From positions 863,777,571 to 863,841,570 of the forward strand of contig NC_056731.1 in assembly GCF_019279795.1 (NCBI RefSeq): a stretch of DNA of 64,000 nt. The letters are read 5' to 3'. A program made the translations under genes and the position numbers. Of this stretch, positions 11,645 through 23,663 are shown one piece after another. Positions within the stretch are counted from its first letter, which is position 1; each line of letters starts with the position of its first letter. The DNA is from Protopterus annectens. Its lineage: Eukaryota; Chordata; Ceratodontiformes; Protopteridae. Below the pieces are notes generated by a model. That model made no database searches. It worked only from the letters and a program-made list of their open reading frames with translations, and was not told the DNA's origin.

Positions 11645-12449
11645 CTACAGTTTGTCATTTAATCCCGGTGGGAATAAACCCCCTAATTTGACGATCCATT
11701 TCCTTTCCTTCATGTTTAGTATGCCATGCTACCCTGTTTTAAAAGATCTGTTGCCCGATATTATATCAATGATGGTGAAGGTGAATTTAGCAGTATGATG
11801 GACAAGTGAGTGTCTGAGTAGAGCATTAGTGGCCCTTGCATTTCTGATGTCTCCTAGATTTTCTGACATCCTACACCTAAATTGTCTAGAAGTTTGCTCC
11901 ACATAAAAGGCTTGACAAGTGCAAGTAGCCAGATATATAATCCAGTCTGTTCCACAATTGGCATAAAAATTGATGTCATAAACCTGCCCGGTATTTTTGC
12001 TGGTAAATGATTTTGTTTTAAAGACATGTTTGCAGAAGGTACAGTGTCCACAAGGGTATAAACCAATCAGTCTCTCTTCTGTTAATGTTGTTTGATAGTC
12101 AATAACATCCTGATCGGTGATTTTTTTGCAATGAGAAAAAATAGGACCCTAGTGTTTTACCCCGTCTGAAGGAATATGAGCATCTGTCCCCCAACATGTC
12201 ACTCAATTCTTCATTTGCCTTCAAAATATTCCAATGTTTCTCAATTACATCAGTCAAAGAGGCTGTATTCCTACCAAATGTAGTGACCATTCTCAAAGTG
12301 TCCATGTTGTCCCTTCTGGATGTGTGTTTGTATTGTAATAAAGTTGACCTGGATTTGCTATTTGCCCATTTCATGGCCAAATTCACATTCTGTATACTAT
12401 AGTCCCTTGCTAAGAACCTGTTAGCTAAATCTTGGTGAGAATGTGTCAA
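11645..12449 (-). pseudogene. PLE F C-terminal region with GIY-YIG endonuclease
   Basis: Continues the RT after a break at 12449-12453. First comes the post-RT region (MVTTFGRNTASLTDVIEKHW and FSFRRGK-like residues), ending near 12120. In another frame follow a Cys/His cluster (CGHCTFCKH) and the nuclease: GIY-like WIIYLATCTCQAFYVEQ, then TSRQFRCRM. The YIG Gly is replaced by Glu (YVEQ in place of YVGQ), which should harm the active site. The ORF ends GLFPPGLNDKL and stops at 11645. At least two frame changes are needed to join the parts. The nuclease would nick target DNA to prime reverse transcription. Confidence 0.85.
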
Positions 12450-12452
12450 ATC

Positions 12453-13694
12453 CTATTGTGATGAACAGATTCTCTTCAAACGCAAAAATTGAGATTTGGG
12501 GATATTTTTAATTGTGTGTTTGGGATGGAAACTGGAGGCATGTAACAGGCTGTTGCATTGTGGATATTTCCTATAAACAGTGGTGCGTAATGTATTGTCT
12601 GGTTGGCCCTGTAATTTGACATCCAAAAAGTGAATCTCATCGTTATGAAAATTCACAGTAAACTCATCCCCCCACTTGTTTTCATTGATATATTCAATGA
12701 ATTCCTCCAGATAATCACTACCTCCTTTCCATATAAGCCAACAGTCATTCAAAAAGCATCTCCATATATCAGTCTCTGGCAAGTACAGGTTATGTGACTC
12801 ATTATATATAATATGTTCTTCAACATATCCCATGTATAGATCAGCATATATTGGGGCAAAAGATGCCCCCATTGCTGTACCTTGTATTTGCCAGTAACAT
12901 TCATTTTTGAAATAGAAGACGTTTTTCGTGAGGACATGTTCTGCCATGGAAATGAGCAGGGTGTTGAAACCTGGATCGTAAAGATTGGTCTTGTTTAACC
13001 AAAATTCCAATGCTGTTAATCCTGCCCAATTTGGAATGCTGGTGTAGAGTGATTTGACATCCAGGGTACACATCAACCAGTGGGGTTCTAATTCAGACTC
13101 AGACACAATTTGTAAAAATTCAGTTGTGTCCTTTAACCTAGCTCTAACATGTGGCAATAGCGGTTGTAAATATTCAGTCAGAAATGCTGATAATGGTTCT
13201 GTAAGAGAGCCAATACCCGATACAATGGGTCTACCCAGTGGCACCATCAAAGATTTATGAATTATGGGCAATAAATATAGATATTGTTTGCCCAGGTCTT
13301 TTACCATTAAATGTCTGGTTTTATCACTGATAATTCCATGATCCACTGCTTCCTGTAAAAAATCAACAATATCTTTTTTAAAATTCAGAGTGGGGTCAGT
13401 GGGCATGTTCATGTAATGCTGAGGGTTAGTCAATTGTCTACTTCCCTCAGCCCAGTAATAACCGGAGTCTATAATGACCACCGCCTCACCCTTATCAGCT
13501 GGTAAAATGGAAATATCAGTGTTCGCTCTAAGATCTGTGAGAGCTTTTTGTTCAACCGTTGTTAAGTTGTTTCTAAGAATCTGTGAGGAACTTAGTTTAT
13601 AATGTAGATCTTTGATGACCGCCTGCTGGAAAATGACCACATGTTTGTTCATGGGTGGACTAAAATTGGATTTATAAAATCGGAATTCAGTCAA
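12453..13694 (-). CDS. PLE F reverse transcriptase domain, open 413-codon segment
   Basis: An uninterrupted frame spanning nearly the whole RT. Visible blocks: SILPADKGEAVVII (residues about 62-75), YLLPIIHK (about 135), GRPIVSGIGS (about 153), TLDVKSLYTSIP (about 208, first catalytic Asp), WQIQGTAMGASFAPI (about 262), and WRCFLNDCWLIWKGG (about 308), where PLEs normally have F-[IL]-D-D. The first Asp of that pair is Asn, so polymerase activity is very unlikely. FLDVKL and TVYRKY follow. It copies element RNA at the nicked target. The listed start is an internal Met; upstream coding continues in other frames. Confidence 0.9.
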   Translation of the reverse strand: MTEFRFYKSNFSPPMNKHVVIFQQAVIKDLHYKLSSSQILRNNLTTVEQKALTDLRANTDISILPADKGEAVVIIDSGYYWAEGSRQLTNPQHYMNMPTDPTLNFKKDIVDFLQEAVDHGIISDKTRHLMVKDLGKQYLYLLPIIHKSLMVPLGRPIVSGIGSLTEPLSAFLTEYLQPLLPHVRARLKDTTEFLQIVSESELEPHWLMCTLDVKSLYTSIPNWAGLTALEFWLNKTNLYDPGFNTLLISMAEHVLTKNVFYFKNECYWQIQGTAMGASFAPIYADLYMGYVEEHIIYNESHNLYLPETDIWRCFLNDCWLIWKGGSDYLEEFIEYINENKWGDEFTVNFHNDEIHFLDVKLQGQPDNTLRTTVYRKYPQCNSLLHASSFHPKHTIKNIPKSQFLRLKRICSSQ

Positions 13695-14644
13695 TCTTTG
13701 AGAATGATCCTACTAGCCAAAATACAATTTCAAATTAAGCTTTCTACAAAATGACAGGATGTCAGAGACAAAAATGCTTGCTTTCATCCACAAAAAAACA
13801 GGGATAAAACCAATACCTTTATTCAATAATAATTCCCGTTCAGATGTTAAAACATATTTAGAAATGTTGTGCACATCTGAACAATCTACATTTATTTCAC
13901 TATTGATTGAAAAAGATCCTCTATGGTTTTTACCCTTGTGCTTACGTCCCCCCCCTCGTGCTTCCTACTCCTAAAGGGTGTTCAGAACTCCGACCCCTCT
14001 TGGAATCAGGGGAATCACTAATATATGTGGATTCGGTGTTAGTGGTGGAGGATTCCTTCCCCGAAGTTGTAGTGTTTGGTCTACCTTTTTTCAATATGGA
14101 TCTGGGTCTTTTTTTGCATATCTGAGTAATATTTTTGGTTCCATCAGCAAACACTTCTCTGTGACTCAAAGGGCCTGCCCCTCTCATAATCTTCCATATC
14201 TCTGGAGAATTTGTGTAACTTTTTGTCTTTTAAATGGTTTTCAAAAATAATCAATTCCTTTGAAAGTCTGCTAAGATTATCCTTGAAATTAGTTTGCTCT
14301 TCATGCTTTTTCAATTCTTCACATATTTTTTGCACATCATATATGTTGACCTCAATTGTTCTTTCATAATAACATGCTAAAATATTAACAAAGGACATGA
14401 ACGCTTTCTGTTGTGCCATGTTCCAATCCCTGAGTAGTATGTCATCTGGCTTGCTTACTAGTGGCTGTAGTTTGATCCTTAAACCCCTGGGGGTAATATT
14501 TTGGTTTGATACACTTTAAAAAGCTGAGTGAAGAGCAAATTGCAACCATCAACTGGATCTATCTGTCTGTTCTCCTTTGATTCTAAATACATGGATATCA
14601 TCCTTATCTGCACAAAGGCCCTGAAGCAGTTTATTGAGATCCAT
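13695..14644 (-). pseudogene. PLE F N-terminal ORF region, broken
   Basis: Reading begins at a Met near 14644 (MDLNKLLQGLCADKDD). It passes a stop and shift to MAQQKAFMSFVNILACYYER (14419-14144), a Glu/Lys-rich probable coiled coil (EELKKHEEQTNFKDNL), then a Lys/Ser/Thr-rich linker (14187-13942). From about 13930 it encodes FSINSEINVDCSDVHNISKY and then ...RELLLNKGIGFIPV, a block typical of the region just before the RT in PLE proteins. Several frames are used, so it is inactive. Confidence 0.7.
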
Positions 14645-16535
14645 GGCCATAGGTTGCTAACTTGCTTCAATAACCTGTGAACCTCTCAGTAGTCAACTAT
14701 GATGTGATAAGACCAATACAAAGCCTACAAGGTGTCTCTTAGACAGACTCTCAAAGGTGCTAAGTATATATAATCCCCATATGCCCAATCATGGGCTTGT
14801 TTTTACCAGACATGTTGTTCACAAACCTTTTAGTCACAAATAAGTGCAAAGGTTTGCTGAGTGAATCAAAATGCAAAGGAAACCATAAAGAGAGAAGTGA
14901 TAGTGTCCCCTCAATTGAGGCCTATAATATGTTTAATAGATACACACTGTATGTTCAAATACTGAGTTCTGACCCAAAGAGATTTTTTTTAAAAGTCAGC
15001 CTATTCAATGTGGTAATATGTAGCACAAACTAGATGAGACATGCGTACATATGGTCCAGAATAAATCTGTGTGATCACCATTTACTTATAAGTCCCCAAA
15101 ATTTGGGAAAACCCTCTGACAATGGTAAAGGACCAAGTCCCCTGTTGTCAGTTCAATGATCACAAATATTTGTAATGTTCTTCCAGAAATGAGATTACAG
15201 CCCAACAAATAAATGACCCACTGGTTTAAAAGATGTGAACATCTGTCTAATTGCAATAAGTAATCAAAGGTCAAACCATGTGCCTTATTCGGTCTAATAT
15301 AATGTAAACCCCTCACAACCTAATAAATAGTAATATCACAAATAGCTAACTTGTTGATATAAAGATGCTATATAAGACCGTATTATTATGTATGTAATGG
15401 TCACCCAAACAACCTCTTGGCAACGGATATCAAGAAAATTCACAAGCAGCATACATATTCAAATTTCCCCAAATAGAAATACAATATATGTTCAAATGTC
15501 AGATTGTGGAACAGTCAGACTAACAAAAAATGTACAGAATAACTCATTATTCATAAAGCAATCAAAAATCCTTCATAAAAAATGCAAAGCAGTATTCAAT
15601 AGAAAATTGTCCAAAATGTTCCATTTTTCTTCTATGTAGTAATCCGACCAAAAGAAAATATATTCTTTCACGATGGTTAGTTCATATTTGTATTTATGCT
15701 GTGAGGGGTGAATCTAGACCCTGGTTCTTTCTAAACTGATGTGGGCTGGATGCCCTTTCACCCCGGTGTTGCGTATCCCTTAGTCCATACCCTGAGGAGC
15801 ACTGTTCTTGTAAATAGTACATATGAATATAAACCAGAAAAATACTCTCCACTCAACGGTTTACCAAAATGGTAATAGTCCCGAACCACATACACACCAG
15901 CGTATCAGCTGAATTTCGTCTAATCCAACACGAATGTTTGTGTTCATAAAGATTTGAACCTAATATGTCAGCACACATGTTAAGTTATGTCATTTCAAGC
16001 TGAAAACCAGCAATGATGGTAAAAATCGTCAATAACGATACCCAAAGACCAACTGTAAAAGGCGAACTTTAACAATCAAAAGAGTCGACCAAAATTATGA
16101 TCCATTAGTCAACTTCTGTGATGACATTAAGGAGCACACTGTTATACGTGAAATGTTCCAAATGGTGTGCAAATAGACAACGTCTTTACTTACTGAAAAC
16201 ACAATGATGTTACTTGCTGACTTAATGCTAAATGGTGCTGGTAAAGCAAATACATGTAGACCATCACCGTTCACCAGTTTGAAAATAATGAATAATAAGC
16301 CAATAAATGGTTCAAAAAAAGGGGCACCAGATACTGTTTTTTCTCTCGACCTCCCTTTACTTTAGAGAACTAAGAAAAAGTTGTAGCAAGATGAGCATGC
16401 GAGTTAACGAAATGATGAAAGATAAGTTGGTATACAAAAAGAAATGTGAGGAATCCTCCTCGACTGACACCGAACGCCACAAAATGGCCCCTGCTTCAAC
16501 ACTCCTCACACCAACAGCCAGCTGGGTACACGTAA
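14645..16535 (-). other. Leader between 5' pseudo-LTR and ORF of PLE F
   Basis: A 1.9-kb stretch inside the PLE insertion with no recognisable protein on either strand. It is fairly rich in CpG compared with the surroundings. Position between the pseudo-LTR and the ORF suggests an untranslated leader, possibly with another inserted repeat. Confidence 0.5.
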
Positions 16536-16640
16536 TCATGGAAAGCAGGCTAGCAAGTACGGTAGGTGCACAGGCCAAGCAAACTGTAGTAAGACAAAAA
16601 AAGAAACCAGCACCTTGGGAGCATGAATGTTTATTTGAAA

Positions 16641-16681
16641 GACCAGACCAGGTTTCAGCACAGTGTTTTTATCAGTGGTAC
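16641..16681 (-). ncRNA. Degenerate hammerhead-like motif, PLE F 5' pseudo-LTR
   Basis: Same layout as the motif at 11361-11400: ACCA, CUGAUAA, stem-loop, GAAA, UC, UGGU. The core G8 is A, which should abolish cleavage. Confidence 0.55.
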
Positions 16682-16706
16682 ATGAAATAAGGCAGTATGA
16701 AGACTG

Positions 16707-16708
<2 letters not shown>

Positions 16709-16784
<76 letters not shown>
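16709..16784. repeat. (TA)n microsatellite inside PLE F pseudo-LTR
   Basis: About 38 TA units. The other two pseudo-LTR copies have only a short TATATA here, so the run expanded after insertion. Confidence 0.95.
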
Positions 16785-16889
16785 TCTGTCTAATTGAAAT
16801 CAGATGACATCATTTCCTGACTAATGATTATTCAGTCTGATACTGAGCAATGAAAATAAAATAATATAAAATTGACAAGACCCTACAGT

Positions 16890-17316
16890 GGCATGGCATA
16901 CTAAACATGAAGGAAAGGAAATGGATCATCAAATTAGGGGGGTTATTCCCACTGGGATTAAAAGACAAACTGTAGGGTCATGTCAATATTTCCTTTCTTT
17001 TCATGGGTCTTGCTACATCTAACGAACATACAATTTTGCAGGTCTAATTTAACTAATGAATAAAAGAAAAAAGAAAAAAACTTTTTGTTTAAACTTTAAA
17101 TCATGTTTATTTTATTTTCATTGCTCAGTATCAGACTGAATAATCATTAGTCAGGAAATAATGTCATTTGATTTCAATTAGACAGAGTATATATTGCAGT
17201 CTTCATACTGCCTTATTTCATGTACCACTGATGAAAGCACTATGCTGAAACCGGTCTGGTCTTTCAAATAAACATTCACGCTCCCAAGGTGCTGGCGTCC
17301 TTTTTTGTCTTACTAC
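16890..17316 (+). repeat. Inverted 3' tail copy of PLE F
   Basis: Plus-strand copy of the last coding block (NMKERKWIIKLGGLFP) and the 3' UTR, head-to-head with the minus-oriented pseudo-LTR at 16536-16867. It ends at 17316 against the right target duplication. It lacks the last 50 or so bases found at the 11256 end. Confidence 0.85.
17222..17261 (+). ncRNA. Hammerhead-ribozyme-like motif, inverted tail of PLE F
   Basis: Same as 11361-11400 with an intact CUGAUGA, GAAA, CCGG, UC and ACCA/UGGU pairing, on the plus strand. Confidence 0.6.
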
Positions 17317-17330
17317 ATTTAGCCATTTGA
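17317..17330. repeat. Right target site duplication of PLE insertion F
   Basis: Perfect copy of the 14 bases at 11242-11255. Confidence 0.9.
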
Positions 17331-20300
17331 GCCATGAAAGATCTAGTCCTTGTTGGCCTTCTATTCCTTCTAGGAACAACTGGTTATTCAAATACCTTAC
17401 TAAAAGTACTTATCTTTCATCAATAAATAAATAAGACACTTTAGCATAATAGATTCATGTCCTAGTGTATCGCCTACTTCTGTAACAAACTTTGACTACA
17501 TGTCAAACAGAGTAGTACCCTTGCCACATTCAAGGTAACTCAAGATAATTGGATGGCAACCTCAAATTCTCTCCTCGTCGACCTATTGCTGCCCTCATTT
17601 AGTTGAAGGAAACTTCAGAATATGGGTTATTGGCTTGCCTTGTATTGGTCTACACACTGATTGCTTAATACTTACCTATGAAACTTTGAACCTAAGCAAT
17701 ACTTTTAAATACATTATGACCTCAAGTTATTTACTCACCTTACTGGAGAAAAAGTGCCTTTTAAAGTGGCATTGCTGTGGTGTACTTACTGATTTATTTA
17801 GTGATTGTTAACCTGGTAAGTAAACTGGTCTGAAGACCCTTTTTAACCATGGCCCAGGCCAAATGGTAACATCAACATTTAGTAACAAAGTATAACAAAA
17901 CCTTGACACATTCAACTACATAAAACAACTGTTTTCCTCCTCACATCATGTTTGGGTTGTGGCTGATCTTCAGCAATATGGCTGTCATGCTTAGTCCATT
18001 CCCCTCTACTGTAAACTCAACTGTTGTTTAAAGGAAGACACCACCTTAAAGCTCATATAATTTTTTTTTATTTTATCTTTGTTTTCTAAGCTATTTTAAT
18101 GCATCAAAATTACTATAAATGGTTCTTTATAAAAATTTTATTTTTTTCACAAAATGGCCATCATACAGTCATATTAATGTTAACTTGTTTTACTGCTTTC
18201 ATTTGTTTGCCAGAATAATCCATTTAGAGTCTAATTTACATGAGGTATGCTAGACATAAACAAATTATGTTGTTTTCTCATGTCATTGAAACACAATGGC
18301 AGTAGTTTGAGTCCCAGTCATTTTATGCATCTTCTGTAACAAGACTGCTTTTATTTTTCTTGACTGACCCTCATTTATGTTTCTCTCAGACCCTATTACA
18401 CTATTAAAGGACAACAACATGATTCTATTATTAAATGCTCAACTTCTCTGTCTTTTTTCTCCCTATTTACTGTCCCTGCTATGAATAAACAATAATCCAA
18501 CATTTAAAATATTTTAAATTGACTGTTTCTCTCCACTAAAATAGTACCTTACTGTAATGTGGTTGTTTCACTTTCAGAAAAACTTTTATCCCACCCTGGA
18601 AAATCTTGCTGCAGTCTCCCATTCATTGATATCATCAAGGCCACTGAATACAGATAGTTTTCTGGCCAATTCCTTCCCCAAAATGACATCACCACAACCA
18701 TCCTAAAAACCCACCCATGTTGTGATGTCACAGTTCCCTGATCCTTCCCCTACCCATACAGAAAGTAAAGGCTAGAACAAGGAAGCAGTACACAAGTCAA
18801 GTCTCCTGCTGTGAGCTGTCAGCCACAGCAGGTAACAGTTCAAATTACCCTTAGCACTTTGACAGCTAGGGAAGTTAGGTGTGAAGGGGGATGGGAGATG
18901 AGTCAAAGTAGTTCATTTCAGGCTTCACAAAAAAATGCAGTTTAGCCATTCTAAAAAGAAGCAGCAGAAAAAAAGCACTTTGAAAGTCTGCTCTGTGGCA
19001 TTTGGACTGTTTGTGTTTTAAGTAGTCATTGAATGGCATGAAATGTTACTTAAAACTAACTGACTGAAAGACTTCAATGTATGCATGCAAAATCAGTGCA
19101 GTGACAGGAGCTTTAGGAAGAAAGAGGCCTGAGTGATGTAATTTGTTACAGATAAGCACTGCGTTGTGGGCTACCTAGAGGCAGACTAAACAATCAGAAT
19201 TACTTCAAGATGCCAGACCCCATGTGGTCAGACTCAGAAATTATATATAAAAATATTTAAAAACCTGTAAATAGTCCCAGAGTGGTGTTAAAATGTAGGA
19301 AACACCAAACAATGACGAAATAAATGAGAAAGCAGCCAAAATCTGCATTTGTAAAGATGCAATCATACCAGCAGAAATAGTTGATCCTGATAAAACTGAG
19401 GCAAAAGGAAAAGTTATTAAAATGGGAGACAGTAGAGGTTTTTTTGGAAAATGATTATTCACTGTACACCAGACAAAAAAGAATCAAATGTATCCCTGCA
19501 ATCAGGGAATGTTGAGAGGCAGGTGTGAGATTCAAGCTCCTGTATCCAGTTGTCTTCAGAATATTTTTTCCTGGAGGATCAACATTTTTTATGCAGAACA
19601 GGGTAAGGAGGAAATACAAAAAGTTGTCCAACAAAAAGTGAGTCATCAAACAGAAGGGGGATGTGCTTCTCATTCTTCTGATGAAAAAGCTCATAGACAG
19701 ACTTTGCCAATGAAACCTTTTCCAATGTTCCCAAAAGAAATGCTTCAGAGTCAGAAAAAAGCAGAGGAGTTGACTTTAAGAACCAATAGTACCTTGGATT
19801 TGAATAGTAGTCTGGGGTTGGGAGGTGGAGATGAACATAAAGAAGGTGAGCAGCACTGAAATTAGTGAAAAAATTTGAGATTATAAAGCATAAATCTCAT
19901 TTGGGAAATATGTCTTTACAAGAAAAAGTGGAAAGATTGGACTTTCATTGACTTTGTTAAACTTGAGGTGGACTTAAAAACATATACCCATCTTGTCATT
20001 AATGTTGGAAGGATATTGAGAGGAAGAGGATGAAAGAAAAAAGCAGCTGTAAGTAGAACAATTTTTGTTCTTAACAGTATTTGTATAAAACATTTCATGA
20101 CATAAATTGCAGGTTATATGGTAACACATTTTCAGTTATTGTTGTACTAAAGTGAACACGTACCTTTTTTCTTCTTTTTTAGTTTAAAAATGTAGGCATT
20201 ACAATGTAAAAAGATTCAAAATGTGTTAAGTGAGTGGGGGATGGGGTAAAAGTGCACAGATTATAATATATGTAGAACTAACATGTTTTCTATTAATTTG

Positions 20301-20975
20301 CATATGTGAATGTCTGATTTAAAGCCCTTGGTTAATCTAATAACATGTTTTTTGCATAAGCAATTAAATAAGAGAACACCGAGTGTAATGAAAAAAATTC
20401 CTTTAGCAAAGAAATTTTCAGTGTGAAGTGAGAAGTCTGCAGCTCTGGGCAGCTGTACATTTTGTGCTTTTGTTTCCATGGAGACAAGCTGACTACAGGG
20501 GCAGACAATAATAGCCAGAGAACTTTATTAAGGCTAAATGTTACTGTCTTCTGAAAGAATACACGCTGTTTTTCACATCTGGTAGGGGAATAAAGATAAG
20601 ACAAGAACAGACAGCAAATAATGTAAGTAGGAGCACAGGCTATAACGTGTGTTTTAGCATTGATAACCTTAATTTTAGGTTAGGTAATGCCTGTAGTTGC
20701 AGCTGTTGATATGGGACAAGTATTCCTATCAAGAGGGTTAAACTTCATTATTTGAAGATGTACATTTTTTTGTTTGTTTTAATGTAATAGGTTATGGGGT
20801 GTTATGGGGACTACATGTTTTTTGTTTGAGGGTTTTCATCAAATGGAGATGACAAGAAACAACTGTATAAACATTTGTGGGTATATGTAACACAAAAGCT
20901 GGAAACAGACATTTAAAAAATCAAAGTCATATATAATAGGTGGGAATAATAACTTTTTATCATAACAGCTACTCT
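17331..20975. other. No gene recognised
   Basis: 3.6 kb with only short open frames. The longest, 19488-19859 (+, 123 codons), is polar and Gln/Lys/Glu-rich and resembles nothing I recognise. It might be a remnant of the ORF1 of the L1 relic that follows, but no motif supports that. A 9-10 bp hairpin (CCTGCTGTG...CCACAGCAGG) lies at 18805-18832. Confidence 0.45.
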
Positions 20976-21592
20976 GTACATATTATTTTAGAATGTGAAT
21001 GGCCTCACAGATATAGACAAAAAGGAAAGAGTATTGAACTATATTAACAAATGCAGAGCGCAAATAAAAATGCTATAGGAGACACATTTGGAAAGAAGCA
21101 AGCATGTGGATTTGATAAAGAAAGGATTTCAAGATAGATATTCAGCAGAGTATCAGAGACAAAGGAAAAGGAAGCACTTATACTATTTGCTAAAAGAGCT
21201 CCAATAATGATAGAAGAGGGGGGAAAGATAATAATGGTAGAATTGTGATAGTAAGAGGCTACTGGCAAGGTAGGAGGATTACAAAGGCATGTATTTATAT
21301 TCTGCCTAAAATTGTTATTATGTAACTTAAGAATATTTGTGGAGAAATAATCAACTTTCAGCAGGGGGTATCACTTATAGGTGAGAAATGGAATTTGACT
21401 TGCAACAGTGAGAATATATTTGGGGGGACCAAGAAGAGAAAATATAACAAAAAAGGGTGGATTTCTGAATTTATGAAAACATTTGCTATGGAAGATGTGA
21501 ATTCAATAGTAGGAACTCAAGAGGGAATTTGCATATTATTACTCAAGGTACAATAACTGGGATGGAGTAAATAGAAATTGTATTTCACAAGA

Positions 21593-21700
21593 ATATAGTA
21601 TTTAATTGAAAGTGTTGACATACCTCCAGTAACTACTTCAGATCATATATAGTATTTAATTGAATGCTTTGACGTACCTCCAGTAACTACTTCAGATCAT
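21593..21700 (+). repeat. 54-bp tandem duplication in the L1 endonuclease region
   Basis: Two adjacent 54-base units, each containing CCTCCAGTAACTACTTCAGA. The duplication is a multiple of three and doubles the region encoding the endonuclease motif PPVTTSDH. Confidence 0.9.
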
Positions 21701-23663
21701 GTGCCAATAACAACTAAGACAAAAATGCAGGATAATGAATTGAAAATGAAACACTGGTGCTTTTCTACCTACTTGTTAAAAAGAGTGAAATTTAAGGAGT
21801 AGGATGTGGAAATTATTCAAGGGTTATTAGGGAAGATAGAAATTTCTTCAGAAGTTATAGCTAGTGAGTGGGATAACAGGAAAGTAGAGCTTAAAAACAG
21901 GGTAGAAATAAAAGAGAGATATGGTTAAGAAGTAACAGGAATTATTTAGAGGGGCTGACAAAGGTTAAAGTATTGCAGAATAAGGGGACTCTCACAGAAC
22001 AAGATGAGGCACAACTGCAGAGTGCTAAGCAGTAAATAAAAGAGTATCTGGATAACATGCATGAGTTTAGAAAGTTTGCTGTTAAGCAACTGTTTTTGAT
22101 AATAACTCCAGAGCACTAGAACTTTTATCACAATGACCTAGGCAACAGAAAGTAGAAAGGGTTGTTGCCATAACTAGGGAGCCTATAACAACAAAAATAA
22201 CTAGAGATCATATAGAGGCATTATAGATATTTTAGAAATGTTATGGAAATTTGTAAAAGGCAGAGAAATGTGGATATCAAGAAAGAGCACAAATGGAAAT
22301 ATTTATAGAAGACTTAAGTTTAACAGGGTTAGAGGTAGATGAGGTTCAACAGTTAACAGTTAAGAGGAGCAGAGATTAAAAAAGGTGATGTACAATCGAT
22401 CTGGAGGAAATTCTCCAGGAATAGATGATATTCCTGTGGAAATTTGGAAACTATGAGGGAAGAAAGGGATAATGATCTGGAAGGCTTTATTTAACAGTAT
22501 TTTAAAATGACCGGGAGCACCAACATCCTGGAAGAAAAATGTGGTGTCTGTGGTGGCTATAATACCTAAAGACATTAAAGATCCCTCAGACCCAGCTTCA
22601 TATAGGTCCTGTTCAGTTTTTAAACCATTATTATAAAGTTTTTATGTCTATAATAGCTAAAAGAATTGCAAAGGTGTTGCCAAAATTGATAGACATGGAT
22701 CAATGTGGTTTTGTGGGTGGGGGGAAGCAAATATTTGACAGCATTAATAGAACAATGATGATTCAAAGAGAAGCAGAGTGTAAGAAAATACCACTATTTT
22801 TTGCTGGTCCTGATGGAGAGAAACATTTGTCAGAACAAGTGGGGATTTTATGAGTAGTCAGTGGAAACATTTGCATTCCCTGATACAGTAATAAGGTTAA
22901 TAAGGAGGATATATGAGGGAATTAGAGCAAAAACTAAAGCAGGAGGATACCACTCTGACTAGATGTATCTGAATAAGTTAACAAGGCTTGGGTATCCTCT
23001 TTTTCCTTTGTTATTTGCCTTATGTTTACAGCCATTGGCTAATACAATAAGGGTGTCAGAAATTCAAAGATATAACTGGTGTGATGTCAAGAAAAATTTG
23101 GCTTTATTTGCAGGCGATATATTATAAAACCAGAAAAGTACACATCATTGTTGTGGAACATCTTGAGGCAGTTTCATGTTTTTTTGGGATATAAAATTAA
23201 TGAAGATAAAACAAAGGCTATAGCTGTAAACTATATATCTACACATGAATTGGTCAAGCAACACCCATATGTATTATGACACAATAAAATGAAGCATTTA
23301 GGGGTATGGACTGAAAAGGAATTTATTATGGCAGCTAAGGATATTTGGGAAGAGACTAAACAAAATATAATACAAAAAAATGAGAAACTGGAAGCTATCG
23401 TTTATAGATATGGATATCAGAATACAAACAGCGAAAATATTTTTAGTCCCTTTAGTTTTATATACAGGTCAGGCTTATTTTTATCAACCAAGGAGAAGTT
23501 GTGGATAATAATTAATAAAAACGTTGAAGGAATTTATCTGGGAGGGAAAAAGGGCAACAAAAAAGTGGGCTAAGCTGATCCTTGCAATAGAACAAGTTGG
23601 TTAAGGATTACCTGATTCGAGAGGATATTTTATTTTAAGGCTCATATACACAACACAAGCATA

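Larger units (their letters stand above)
16536..16867 (-). repeat. 5' pseudo-LTR of PLE F
   Basis: Same orientation as the 3' pseudo-LTR at 11256-11515, expanded by a 76-base (TA)n run at 16709-16784. The hammerhead-like motif at 16641-16681 is mutated (CUGAUGA reads CUGAUAA), so the invariant G8 is lost. Confidence 0.85.
11256..17316 (-). mobile_element. Complete Penelope-like insertion (family F), 6.06 kb
   Basis: A single insertion bounded by a 14-bp direct duplication. Read on the minus strand it comprises: an inverted 3' tail (17316-16890), a 5' pseudo-LTR (16867-16536), a 1.9-kb leader, one long broken ORF (14644-11645) with RT and GIY-YIG domains, and a 3' pseudo-LTR (to 11256). This is the arrangement known for Penelope-like elements, which often carry direct pseudo-LTRs plus an inverted partial copy. 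The ORF has stops and shifts and lacks key catalytic residues, so the copy is dead. Both outer ends derive from the same 3' tail in opposite orientation. Confidence 0.9.

Noticed and set aside
16307..16690. 127-codon plus-strand frame
   Set aside because: Runs antisense through the PLE F leader and pseudo-LTR; a shadow frame.
19488..19859. 123-codon plus-strand frame as an L1 ORF1
   Set aside because: Composition is polar, but no coiled coil, RRM or zinc knuckle is visible and it lies 1.1 kb before the endonuclease; left unassigned.
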